Counted from the first letter of the stretch, positions 6,515 through 15,054 are shown. The stretch is 15,087 nucleotides of DNA from Dunaliella salina (GCA_002284615.2 MU069623.1:27569-42655), one strand, 5' to 3'. Notes: a model not told the origin generated them from the sequence alone. Translations and numbers: made by a program.

Positions 6515-6529
6515 CTGGCCCTCTCTCTC
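6515..6529. repeat. Right TSD of the 59-bp micro-insertion
   Basis: ctggccctctctctc; continues into ctcctccgg of the old flank. Confidence 0.65.
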
Positions 6530-7150
6530 TCCTCCGGAAAGAGGTTGGGGTTTCTATCCCACATAGGTACCCGCTTGAGGCATATACAGCGATGTACCCC
6601 CGGGGCAGCCCTTATCTCTCCCCCCCTTCTTCTCAGGTGGCTCCTTTTTTGCCTACCATTCACCTTGTCCTGTCTTTCCATAAGTATTCTTTCATGAGTC
6701 AACAACAAGCTTTTTCCATTTGTACACAAACTTCTCTTTTCTGAACGGGCAAGCACTCTGTCGTTTTGACGAGGCCTTTCTTATTCCCTTTATCCTGGAG
6801 GCATATGCATAGACACCTCCATTCAGCCCCGTGTTCAAGATGAAGCAACAGAAATCATGGGTCTTCTACTCAGGTACACTTCCCATCTTGGGAAAGGCAA
6901 TCAAAAAATAAAAGAATCCAACTCTTTGCGCACACCAGTGCACATTCTCAATGCCCTCACCCGCTATTATCTGTTATCCAAGAAAAGCTTGCAAGCCCCT
7001 TGATTGTGACACCCACTTCAAAGCATACGGGAGCCCTTATGCTCAAGACAGGGAAAAGAAAGATGTTTGCCTGTTGGCCGCGTGCATGAAGGACAAAGTC
7101 TGCCCTTGACACCTACCGACAAGACGAATCCCGAGGAGATACAAAATTCC
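6530..7150. other. Unassigned sequence right of the LINE cluster
   Basis: No recognisable protein. Short open frames on both strands lack motifs. It probably includes the decayed flank of LINE C, but I cannot align it to any known part. Confidence 0.5.
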
Positions 7151-7154
7151 CTGG

Positions 7155-7225
7155 CCACAAGGATTCGATCCCAGGGCCTCCTGTTTGCCAAGCACCTTCC
7201 TCGCCTTTCAACCAGGGTGCGTAAC
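7155..7225 (-). other. tRNA-like remnant with A and B boxes (SINE head or tRNA pseudogene)
   Basis: On the minus strand the A-box-like tggttgaaagg (7204-7214) fits TRGYNNARNGG. The B-box-like ggatcgaatcc (7161-7171) differs from GGTTCGAATCC at one base. The distance between box starts, 43 nt, is what a tRNA gene has. The sequence between (gcttggcaaacaggaggccc) looks like an anticodon arm and variable region. The T-stem does not close fully and no full cloverleaf or acceptor stem forms, so it is not a working tRNA. Confidence 0.45.
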
Positions 7226-7240
7226 ATGAGGACGGCTGGG

Positions 7241-7495
7241 CTACCTCAAGGTGGTTACACTGAAGAAGATCTGCAACATGGCTTTGGTCGATGCAGGCGC
7301 CCATTTACTATCCTCAAACTTCTCCTCAGGCCGTTTTGAGAATGAAAATCTCATTGTACTCAAAACCAACACAATAAGACTCATGATTTTGCTCCAGAGC
7401 TCATGGGTTTCTTTGACATATTGAGCAGGCAAACCATTCAGCAAGGTCAAATTCCTAATGATATGTGTCGTAACATGGCGTGAGGTAAATAGCAC
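7241..7495 (-). pseudogene. Possible Copia-type gag relic
   Basis: A minus-strand open frame reads HVTTHIIRNLTLLNGLPAQY, later SKRPEEKFEDSKWAP. LLNGLP(A)xY followed about 40 residues on by a charged KPEE..EDSK linker resembles the gag (UBN2-like) region of Copia elements. No zinc knuckle, protease, integrase or RT of such an element was found nearby, and the middle of the frame has lost the expected pattern. This is a weak, memory-based similarity; a chance resemblance is possible. Confidence 0.3.
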
Positions 7496-7540
7496 GAGAA
7501 CGTTTCACCAGAGGTAAACAGCAAGAGAACGTTTCACCAG
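7483..7540. repeat. 29-bp tandem duplication
   Basis: 7483-7511 and 7512-7540 differ at two positions; the shared end is gagaacgtttcaccag. Confidence 0.95.
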
Positions 7541-7609
7541 CAGCCGATCAGCCAGAGTCCTGGGCTGTGGGCCACCCCCCTTGTAAACACTCGTAATGTT
7601 GTAATCATG

Positions 7610-7762
7610 TCTTGGTATTGAATCATCCCACAAGCGATTCCGCATCCCAAACGTCTTGAATGGTCCAATTTAGGTATCATGCATGATTACATAGCCTTGG
7701 TATGGAATCAATCACAAAGTGATTGTGACCTTATTACCTGAAACCATGATGGCCCAATTTAG
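7610..7762. repeat. Imperfect direct repeat, about 65 bp
   Basis: tcttggtattgaatcat...tggtccaatttag (7610-7673) and ccttggtatggaatcaatc...tggcccaatttag (7695-7762). Both include an acaa(a)g(c/t)gatt phrase. Diverged; origin unknown. Confidence 0.65.
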
Positions 7763-7764
7763 AC

Positions 7765-8250
7765 GGGTCAGTGCACTTTAGTGTTGACTCTGTGGAGTGC
7801 ACTTATAACTGTAGTCAGGAATCATTATATCTGGTAACAAGAACGTCCGTTGGTTCTTAGTTCGCAAAAGTCATGCATGTCACGGAGACGGTCACTATGT
7901 CCAATCGGTGGTAACAAAAACAAGAAAAGGCATGTCTGGCTGCATGCATTAAGGAAAGGCTCTTGACGGTGCACCTGCCCATGCATACCAAAATCCCACT
8001 TTCCAAGGAAAGCTGTGTATGCGATGAAAACACTCTGCACCAAGGGAGAGGGACAAGTATGTCTAAATAGCCAATGGTTCCTGTTACTAGCAGAAGGGAA
8101 AACAAATAAGGAGATGTGTTTGGGGTCAGGATAATTGCTAGCATCGCTTGCAACAGGTCATGGCTACAGAAAAAGAAAGAAAAGGTTTACGTTTGCCATT
8201 CGGCTGCGTCCATTAAGGAGAGAGCTCCCCATTGATTCCTACCGATGCGG
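7765..8250. other. No gene seen
   Basis: Only short unrelated open frames. A phrase gctgcatgcattaaggaaag (from 7939) recurs in diverged form from 8203. Confidence 0.5.
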
Positions 8251-8269
8251 CCCAAAGATTGCCCCGAGG

Positions 8270-8326
8270 TCCATGAGACGCGAACCCTCGTCCCAAATGA
8301 TGCACCGCATGCACCGCTGACCAGGG
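8270..8326 (-). other. Second tRNA-like remnant (weaker)
   Basis: Minus strand: tggtcagcggt (8313-8323) resembles an A box and ggttcgcgtct (8276-8286) a B box with mismatches in its second half. Spacing is 37 nt, shorter than in a tRNA. Possibly another decayed SINE head. Confidence 0.25.
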
Positions 8327-8540
8327 TCAGCTGTAACATGACAGCGATTGAGCCAACGCAGCAACTTGCAGTACAAAAATTGCAATTGCTTTGAACGGCC
8401 TGACCAATTGGTGAAGCCTGCCACTCGTCAGTCTCTGCAATGCACTGTCACTGCTGCACATTTGGATGATGTTCTGCACAGTCCACACAAGAAAATCTAA
8501 AGAAAAATTCTGTTGTCGCAGTACATATGCACTCATTTGC

Positions 8541-8680
8541 TGTCATCACGATCACCACAGCCTGCATCATGACCTCCACAGCCTGCGTCACAACTTCAAG
8601 AAGAAACCATGCAAAGTGTTTCCGCGCATTGGCTATCATCATGGCCACCACAGTCTGCATCGTGATCCCCATGCTCACCT
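8541..8680. repeat. Short degenerate repeats of catcaygayc.ccacagcctg
   Basis: Three similar phrases near 8544, 8565 and 8636, plus a partial one. In one plus frame they give His-rich pieces (HHDHHSLHHDLHSLRH, HHGHHSLHRD). Probably simple-repeat growth rather than a His-rich protein. Confidence 0.55.
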
Positions 8681-8699
8681 TAACTGCACAAGCTGAAAG

Positions 8700-8873
8700 G
8701 AAATAAACCCTGCCCATAGCTTCCAAGCATGCAATTGCCTGATACATTCAAAACTCTTGGCAGCCTACAAGAATCACGCCCTGTATAGACGCAGGGCACC
8801 CACGTGAGCAACAAGGGAGCCTCGTGCGCCACAACCACATTACTGAAGGAAGGAGGACACTGCAATTCCTAAC
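8700..8873. other. No gene seen
   Basis: Unassigned; no repeats or motifs found. Confidence 0.4.
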
Positions 8874-9495
8874 CATGTGCACTTGAAACAATGCGCTATG
8901 CGCCCCCGCTCTTCTGGGGGGGCTTCAATTCCATTGTGATGACTCGAATGCAATTGAGCCACCACCTTGACCACTTGCAAACAAGCCATGCAGGCCTGCC
9001 AAATGCACAACTGTTTGCACACCCTGCAGAGCCACAGTTCTACATGCACCGTATGCATTCTTCCTTCGAACAAAAGCCGTCATTTCCGGTTCACCTTAGC
9101 AACATCAATCTTGTGCCGGAGGGCAAAACAAGGTTTGAGTCAAAGCTGCGCTCCTAAGTACTTGCGAGTCACTTACAACTTGTGCATGTGCACTTGGAAG
9201 TACCATCCAATTCCTACTCACCCTACTCTTTCAGGGGCTTCAAGTACGGTACATGAAAGTGACAGAGCTGCCCAATTGTGCCTACTATCAAACAAGTCAT
9301 GGTTGCTCACCAGATGCACTGCTGTCTGCAAACCTTGCAATGCCAGTACCTGACACTTACTGCATGCGTTCTTCCGTGTGTCACTGTCTCTCCAATTACT
9401 TGTGCAAGTGCTCTTGTGCCATGAAAGTTCTGTAAATGCAATGCAACCATTGTCTGATATTGCTTTGTTTGAAACATGGAGGTTTGTGCACAATT
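8874..9495. repeat. Diverged 311-bp tandem duplication
   Basis: Three separate anchors keep the same 311-bp offset: catgtgcacttg (8874 / 9185), ccaratgcac (8999 / 9310) and gcrttcttcc (9055 / 9366). Other blocks such as caaacaag.catg also align. The minus-strand translations resemble each other (WLCRVCKQLCIW / WHCKVCRQQCIW), but this may simply reflect the shared DNA. Confidence 0.75.
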
Positions 9496-10046
9496 GTAGA
9501 GTGCAAACCAGCAGCACACATGGGCATCAGGAGAGCATGAAAAAAAGCTGAGCAGCTCTTGTATGTGGCACAAGTCACAGCAAATGTTACCAAATGCAAT
9601 TTTTTTCGCACAATCAATCAGTGCCCGACTCCTTAGACATGCAATTGCAACTGAATGATTTTTTTCTTGGAGATACTGGGTTTGGCTTACATCACCTCCC
9701 CCACTTTATATAAGTCCTGACTAGTATGGAGTTGTGTATCCTAAAGCAAAATGTTTGGTGAGTATCCTGAAGCATGGTAAGTGCCCTTAAGCAGAGTATA
9801 AGGTGATTCATCCAAGAGCCATTCATATGTGGAGGGTCCAAAATCCACCTCCATCCTCCTATCCTCTATCCCGCCATTTATTACCAATGCCAAGAGCGCT
9901 TGCGTTCCTTACTCTTTTCTGTTGCATTTCCTTGTGCCGGAGCACTGATCTGTGAAGACCTGTAACCCAGCAGATGTTGACGTTGCAGCAATGTGGAAGG
10001 CTCTCCAGCAATAAGTCTGTCGGTTGACCATGTCCATAGCTAGTGA
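9496..10046. other. Unassigned spacer with a TATA-like element
   Basis: tttatataag at 9705-9714 resembles a TATA box but no gene follows. Three short phrases (gtatcctaaagca 9736, gtatcctgaagca 9762, gtgcccttaagca 9781) repeat irregularly. No coding signal. Confidence 0.4.
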
Positions 10047-10830
10047 GCTTGCCATGTTGCACCCGATGAGCAGTACTGCCTGAAGCAGGGGCTGTTCGAC
10101 TTCCAGCTTCCTTCGCAGCAACAGCACGGGACAGTCAAACAAAACGGAGGATGAGAAAGACATTGGCATGGATGTGCAGCAATGCGGCAGTGACTAGGCT
10201 TGTCATGCTGCATCCATGCAGTCATACAGCAGTCACACACAGCAGCCATGGTGCATCCGCACAGTCATACAGCAGTCACACACAGCAGCCATGGTGCATC
10301 CGCACAGTCATACAGCAGTCACACACAGCAGCCATGGTGCATCCGCACAGTCATACAGCAGTCATACATAGCAGCCATGCTGCATCCATGCAGTCGTGCA
10401 GCAGTCATGCTGCATCCATGCAGTCATACAGCAGCCATGTTGCATCCATACAGTCATATAGCAATCATACACAGCAATCACGCTGCATCCATACAGTCAT
10501 ACAGCAGCCGTACAGCAGTCATGCTGCATCCATACAGTCATACAACAGTCATACAGCAGTGACTCGGCTTGTCACGCTGCATCCAGAGAGCAGCAGCCCT
10601 TGCCTGAAGCAGGGGCTGTATGACACCCAGCTTCCTTCACAGCAGCAACACACGACAGCCAAGCAAAGTGAGGATGGGAGGGACTGACATGGATGACCAG
10701 CAATGCAGCAGTGCCTGGGCTGGAGCTGCGTGGTGTTCCTTTGCAGCAACAACACATGACAGTCAAACATAATGGATGAGAAAGACCGTGACGTGGATGA
10801 GCAGCAATGAAGCAGTGGCTGGTTGCCCTG
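10047..10830. repeat. About 150-bp unit X, three copies, split by a minisatellite
   Basis: X1 10047-10196, X2 10567-10718, X3 10719 to about 10825 (shorter). Shared blocks: gcttg.ca.g.tgca.cc at the start, gcctgaagcaggggctgt, cagcttccttc.cagcaaca, gacagtcaaacaaa, gatgagaaagac.tgg, and gcagcaatg..gcagtg at the end. X3 lacks the first third. Minus-strand frames show the repeated peptide CCCCEGSW.S.SPCFRQ, a consequence of the DNA repeat. Confidence 0.8.
10197..10566. repeat. 43-bp / 30-bp minisatellite between X1 and X2
   Basis: cagtca(t/c)(a/g) starts at 10219, 10262, 10305, 10348 and 10391 (exactly 43 bp apart), then 10421 and 10451 (30 bp apart), 10494 (43) and 10535 (41). The 43-mer equals the 30-mer plus a 13-bp cagtcacacacag-type segment. 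The first four units are almost identical; later ones are diverged. Long open frames through it are repeat artefacts rich in H, S, Q and A. Confidence 0.95.
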
Positions 10831-11139
10831 TCTTTCCAGCACCAGCAAACATGGGGAAAATCTGAGGCAAGGAAGATGCACATTCAAGTGCAGCTTTTTC
10901 AGGCACGAAATGGTTGAGGGTGGAAATGAAAAATGACTCAAATCAGAAACAAAGCAACGGAATGAGTAGTGCAGCAAAACCTGCCACAAATTGGTTGCTG
11001 AAGTGCAGCTGAGTGTGGCGCGCGCCTGCTGCACCAGGACCGCAACATCACAGAAGCAAGCAAAGGTAAGCATGAAGGAAGAGTGAATGCTCATCCTCGA
11101 TGCTCAAAAGGTACGTAAAGTCAACAGGTGCACGGAGCC
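10831..11139. other. No gene seen
   Basis: Spacer between two repeat arrays. A minus-strand open frame extends here from X2/X3 but has no recognisable content. Confidence 0.4.
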
Positions 11140-11510
11140 AATGCGCAAAAGGGGGATGCGTGTCCTGCTAGTAGAAAAGATCCTTCTCAAACGGCACTAA
11201 GTAGAAAGCTGTCATCAAAAGTCAATGCACACAAGGGGGATGAACGCTCTGCTGGGACAAAAAGTCGATGCAAGAGAGGTGCCAAAAAGCTAAAGATGCA
11301 AAATGTTCTTGTGCAAAAGAGGGATGAGTGTTCGGCTGGAAAAAATGCACGAGAGGTGCAAAAAGGTGCGAAATGTCCATGTGCAAAAGGGGGACGAATG
11401 TACTGCTGAAACAAAAAAGTCGATGCACGAGAGGTGCAAAAAGTCAAAAGGTGCAAAAAAGTCGATGCGCAAGAGGGGAACGAGGGGTCTCCCTGGCACA
11501 AACCGTGGCT
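11140..11510. repeat. Degenerate 70-87-bp minisatellite
   Basis: Unit starts of the type gcaaaagggggatg occur near 11144, 11229, 11312 and 11382. Each is followed by ctgctgg.acaaaa, agtcgatgca.gagaggtgc and a caaaa run. A final partial unit ends near 11490. Spacing varies by loss of internal blocks. Lys/Arg-rich plus-strand and Phe/His-rich minus-strand open frames are by-products. Confidence 0.8.
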
Positions 11511-11991
11511 CTTGGTTCAGGCGTGCACCCGATGCTTCATGCCAATGGACCAGAACACTGATTTGAGACCAGGTGGAACATAGAGCAACAAAGAGGAGAC
11601 CAAGCTCACTGAATGCCTGTATATTCAGTGCTCAAATTCCCACACATTTTCTGTACAACACCATGTTACAGTACGTTCAAACATGTGTAAACAGAGGGAT
11701 GAGCCAACCCTACAAATGCATAACTGAAGACATGGGCAAACGGTCAAGAGCAAAAATGGTGTAAAATTGCCCCAAACTACCCAATAAACCTGTGTATTCA
11801 AAGGGGCTGAGCCTCTTCTGGGCGCAGGGTGCCTATTTGAGGTATTGAGACACCAGGTTTTCCCATGGCGAGTCATCACTAAGTTATCACCAAGTCATGG
11901 GCAAGCGGTCGGGAGCAAGCTGCAAGCAATCAATGAACACCACGCTTTCAAAAACTACCACCCACCAACAACCTGAGCCGGGCAAGCTAAG
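11511..11991. other. Unassigned spacer with one short repeated phrase
   Basis: catgggcaaacggtcaagag (11731) recurs as catgggcaagcggtcgggag (11896), 165 bp apart; otherwise nothing recognised. Confidence 0.45.
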
Positions 11992-12012
11992 CCCCCCCCC
12001 CCCCCCCCCCCC
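11992..12012. repeat. Homopolymer run of 21 C
   Basis: Uninterrupted C tract; its length is prone to sequencing and assembly error. Confidence 0.95.
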
Positions 12013-12089
12013 AAATGCGATGGGGCCAGCAGGAATGAAATTTCAGTGAGGACCTTATTTCCACAGACCCCAAAGGAGGTTCTCATGTG

Positions 12090-12464
12090 TCATAATTCAC
12101 TCCCTGCCCAGGGTGCTAGCATGCCACACCTGTAGAAAACAAAGATGCTGATGATCTGAAAGAGGGCGCACGGGAGGAGCCGAGGTATGGGAGCCTGCAG
12201 GCACATGGGATAGAAAAAGCACACGCAAACAAGCTGTGAGTACATGTGCAGGCCTTCAAAGGCTATCTTAAATGTTTCTGGCGCAAGAACAAGGAAAAAG
12301 CGGGCTGTCAAAGCCACTATCACACCCACGCTCCTCCACAAAGATGGCACTGGAGAAGAAGAAGCAGCAACGGATGAGGCATGGGATGGGGACAGTACAC
12401 GCAAACAGGCTATGAGGTGCCCACCAACCAGAAAAGCACCAGCACTTGCAGGCGTGTATTGCAT
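12090..12464 (-). CDS. Possible exon region of an unknown hydrophobic protein
   Basis: A minus-strand open frame contains VGVIVALTARFFLVLAPETF, KIAFEGLHMYSQ and LLPCALFQIISIFVFY, which look like membrane segments. Acceptor-like cctgcag (ending 12195), tactcacag and ttttctacag lie within it. A 65-bp exon 12130-12194 could be drawn between cctgcag and an ag|gtgtgg donor, but the acceptor-like sites conflict. No family is recognised. Its strand and character match the stronger exon candidate at 13554-13703, so the two might belong to one gene, but nothing links them directly. A chance open frame opposite a repeat-rich plus strand is equally possible. Confidence 0.22.
   Translation of the reverse strand: MQYTPASAGAFLVGGHLIACLRVLSPSHASSVAASSSPVPSLWRSVGVIVALTARFFLVLAPETFKIAFEGLHMYSQLVCVCFFYPMCLQAPIPRLLPCALFQIISIFVFYRCGMLAPWAGSEL
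12204..12419. repeat. 40-bp direct repeat, 176 bp apart
   Basis: 12204-12243 and 12380-12419 share catgggat, acacgcaaaca.gct.tgag; diverged in the middle. Confidence 0.75.
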
Positions 12465-12513
12465 TTTCTTCAGGCAACTGCACCGTATTGCATTTTTTTC
12501 AGGCCAAACTTGC
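12456..12513. repeat. 29-bp tandem duplication
   Basis: gtattgcattttcttcaggc at 12456 and gtattgcatttttttcaggc at 12485. Confidence 0.9.
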
Positions 12514-12519
12514 CCAGAC

Positions 12520-12960
12520 CGGACTACATCTGGGTAAATCCCTGTTCCTCATTTCTTGGTGGCACTCCCATCAGACCCCTACCAAACCTAGATTTTTGCA
12601 CATAAGTGCTATCAAGGATCTCTACATTTCTGAGCTTCTAGTTCAAGAGGCTAAGGGCAGCCAGTGACAACGTGTTCAGGCTTCTACACATGTGGCTTAA
12701 GAATCTTGACCGTCCAAACGGTTGAGTAGACGGTTTGCTTTGGTTCAATTTGTGAAAGACGCTTTCTGGGAATTGACGGTGGTAAATCAACCAGCTTGTC
12801 CTGCCATCTAGCTCCGCAGAACCACACATTGCTTGCATGCCGCTGTCTTGGAATTTGCAACTTAACTTCTTTGCTTCATTTTGTCAGATTTGTGCAAAGT
12901 TAGGAAGTCATAGTGCAAAATGCAAGGCCGAAGTGGCAGGGCCAGGAAGCAAGCAACGCC
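12520..12960. other. No gene seen
   Basis: Short open frames only; no recognised motif on either strand. Confidence 0.4.
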
Positions 12961-12963
12961 TTT

Positions 12964-12989
12964 GGGGGGGCCCCAGGGGGGGAGGGGGG
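12964..12989 (+). other. G-run with quadruplex potential
   Basis: G7, cccca, G7, a, G6. The 7-G runs can each supply two G-triplets, so at least four are available with short loops. Confidence 0.6.
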
Positions 12990-12994
12990 CAGCA

Positions 12995-13550
12995 TGCCTG
13001 CTCCAGGAGCTTGACAACAACCTCCCCAACATGTCCAAGATAGGCTGGGAAGGGTCCAGACAAGGGAAGGAGCTAGGGTTTAAACATTCGCAATTCAGCA
13101 GTATTGGATCTATATTTTCATTTTGTTAATGCAATGGAGTTTAGACACTCCAAGTGACATTTTGTTTAGGGAGCAGATTGTTGGACCATTCTGTCCATCA
13201 AGCCGTCTTGCACTGTTAAAATAGTCCATGCACTATTGAAATGGCTTGGAGAGGAGGTCGAAAGGCATAATATGGCACCGTCCTGTACAATTGTAAGGCC
13301 AACCATCAAGTGTCTGTGTACAAGCCTGAATGCATTGCTTCTGTCTCAGGAAGCTGGGAATGGCCCCCGGCAAGGCATTGGAACGTGCTTGTGTGCTACT
13401 GGACATTGGCCAAGTACATTGGAACATTGGAGTTGATGAGCTTGATGCCAAATGCTGTGTTGACAGCCGCAGGGGCACCATGCCCCTTACCATCACCAGG
13501 GGACGGGATTGCTCAACTTGTCTCCTTACAGCAACACAGCATGGATAACT
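12995..13550. other. Ambiguous region: open frames on both strands, no recognised protein
   Basis: A plus frame 13330-13548 reads LGMAPGKALERACVLLDIGQ and GVDELDAKCC and has a more balanced composition than the antisense minus frame 13233-13613, which is Ser/Gln-rich. A tgtctcag acceptor-like site precedes the former. Neither has a known motif. Minus-strand intron downstream of the exon at 13554-13703 is another option. Confidence 0.3.
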
Positions 13551-13553
13551 CAC

Positions 13554-13703
13554 CCGCTCCACAAGGCCAAAGAAGGTGATGACAATGAACTCGATGTGCC
13601 GAAAGCGCGTCATAATGGAATAAGCGGTTGGGACCGGGAGGATGCCCAGACCGATGCCAGCAGAGCGGATGATACGGCTGGAGTGTATGAAGAGGACATG
13701 AGC
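13554..13703 (-). CDS. Likely internal exon (50 codons) of an unknown membrane protein
   Basis: Minus strand. The acceptor atatttcctgcag ends at 13704 and the donor gtgagt begins at 13553; the segment between is exactly 150 bp, phase 0 at both ends, with no stop. It encodes two hydrophobic stretches: IRSAGIGLGILPVPTAY, then basic MTRFRH, then IEFIVITFFGLVE. This resembles two membrane segments joined by a short charged loop. I do not recognise the family. The frame stays open past the donor into a Ser/Gln-rich antisense-like stretch, which I take as intron. The acceptor side lies in the last copy of the 116-bp satellite, and each satellite unit contains similar acceptor sequence. No other exon of the gene is established. 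Confidence 0.45.
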
Positions 13704-14672
13704 CTGCAGGAAATATGTCCAGGTATGGTATGTGCAGAAAGTAAGCCTGCAGAAAGCATGTCATAACATACACATGTGAGAGCAGAGCAGGAGCCTACAA
13801 GCACTGCAAAAACAGAACATGAGCCTACAGGTTTTTTGCCCTGGCTCGGTATGTGCAGAAAGTGAGCCTGCAGAAAGCGTGTTATAAGAATGTGAGAGCA
13901 GAGCAGGAGCTTACAAGCACTGCAAAAAACAGAACATGAGCCTGCAGGAAATATGTCCAGGCACGGTATGTGCAGAAAGTAAGCCTGCAGAAAGCATATT
14001 ATAAGAATGTGAGAGCAGAGCAGGAGCCTACAAGCACTGCAAAAACAGAACATGAGCCTGCAGGAAATATGTCCAGGCATGGTATGTGCAGTAAGTGAGC
14101 TGGCAGAAAGCACGTTTTAAAAAGGTGAGAGCAGAGCAGGAGCTTACAAGCACTGCAAAAACAGAACATGAGCCTGCAGGAAATATGTCTAGGCACGGTA
14201 TGTGCAGAAAGTAAGCCTGCAGAAAGCTTATTATAAGAATGTGAGAGCAGAGCAGGAGCCTACAAGCACTGCAAAAACAGAACATGAGCCTGCAGGAAAT
14301 ATGTCCAGGCATGGTACGTGCAGTAAGTGAGCTGGCAGAAAGAACGTTCTAAAAAGGTGAGAGCAGAGCAGGAGCCTATAAGCACTGCAAAAACAGAACA
14401 TGAGCCTACAGGTTTTTTGCCCAGGCACGGTATGTGCAGAAAGTAAGCCTGCAGAAAGCATGTTATAAAGATGTGAGAGCAGAGCAGGAGCCTACAAGCA
14501 CTGCAAAAATAGAACATGAGCCTGCAGGAAATATGTCCAGGCATGGTATGTGCAGTAAGTAAGCCTGCAGAAAGCATGTTATAAGAATGTGAGAGCAGAG
14601 CATGAGCCTATAGGCGCCGTCAAAAAAAAAGCGAGCCCGCAGGAACACAGAGAGCAGAACATGAGGCTGCAA
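13695..14672. repeat. 116-bp satellite array, about 8.5 units
   Basis: agcct(g/a)cagg starts at 13701, 13822, 13939, 14055, 14171, 14287, 14403 and 14519, with a partial at 14634. Spacing is 121, 117, then 116 bp each. Each unit contains atgtccaggc.yggtatgtgc, agtaagcctgcagaaagc, gtgagagcagagcaggagcc and tacaagcactgcaaaaacag. Two subtypes alternate (aagcctgcagaaagc...ataagaatg versus gagctggcagaaag...aaaaaggtg), and units 2 and 7 share ttttttgccc in place of aaatatgtcc. Because 116 is not a multiple of three, the Cys-rich minus-strand frames change frame each unit and are not proteins. Confidence 0.97.
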
Positions 14673-14803
14673 AAATAATCTTGTCTGGCAAGAATGGCAG
14701 CTTTCAAAACCATTTGCTCAGGGCGAAGGAAGCTCTGCTTTTTCTTTTGCGTGCAGGTAGCTCTATACCAAGGCTGCTGCTCTACGCATAACAGGCAGCA
14801 GTC

Positions 14804-14940
14804 CATCCAGCAGCTGATGATGAATGTGTCACATGTACAATCCATAGAGCAGCTGATGATGAAGATGTCTCAAGTGCAGTTTGTAGAGCAGCTGATGATA
14901 CAGGTGTTCATGTGCAATTTAAAGAGCAGCTGATGATGAG
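14804..14940. repeat. 39-bp tandem repeat, about 3.5 units
   Basis: cagctgatgat starts at 14811, 14850, 14889 (39 bp apart) and 14927 (38). In a plus frame it gives a 13-residue repeat (SIQQLMMNVSHVQ / SIEQLMMKMSQVQ / [13 protein letters not shown]) before a stop. There is no evidence for a start or gene around it. Confidence 0.9.
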
Positions 14941-14985
14941 GATGCCTTTCATGCAAGTGCAATAGGCCCACCCAAGCCCCAAACC

Positions 14986-15012
14986 CACACACACACACAC
15001 ACACACACACAC

Positions 15013-15050
<38 letters not shown>

Positions 15051-15054
15051 CTCG

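Noticed and set aside
7155..7225. Functional tRNA gene
   Set aside because: Box sequences and spacing fit, but the T-stem and anticodon stem do not pair and no acceptor stem closes.
9705..9714. Core promoter (TATA box)
   Set aside because: No coding region or transcript feature follows on that strand; one short A/T motif is weak evidence.
10151..11094. His/Ser/Gln-rich plus-strand and Cys-rich minus-strand open frames of up to 181 codons
   Set aside because: They lie in the 43/30-bp minisatellite and X units; composition and repetition follow the DNA repeat.
11128..11566. Lys/Arg-rich protein
   Set aside because: A by-product of the A/G-rich minisatellite; several frames on both strands are open at once.
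13233..13553. Continuation of the hydrophobic minus-strand exon past its donor
   Set aside because: The frame stays open but becomes Ser/Gln-rich with no hydrophobic pattern, and a consensus gtgagt donor lies exactly at the change.
13695..14672. CRISPR-like array
   Set aside because: Units are 116 bp and wholly repeated, with no unique spacers; the host is eukaryotic and no cas genes are present.
13610..14845. Cys/Leu-rich minus-strand proteins (65-167 codons)
   Set aside because: They are translations of the 116-bp satellite. The period is not a multiple of three, so the same DNA is read in changing frames.
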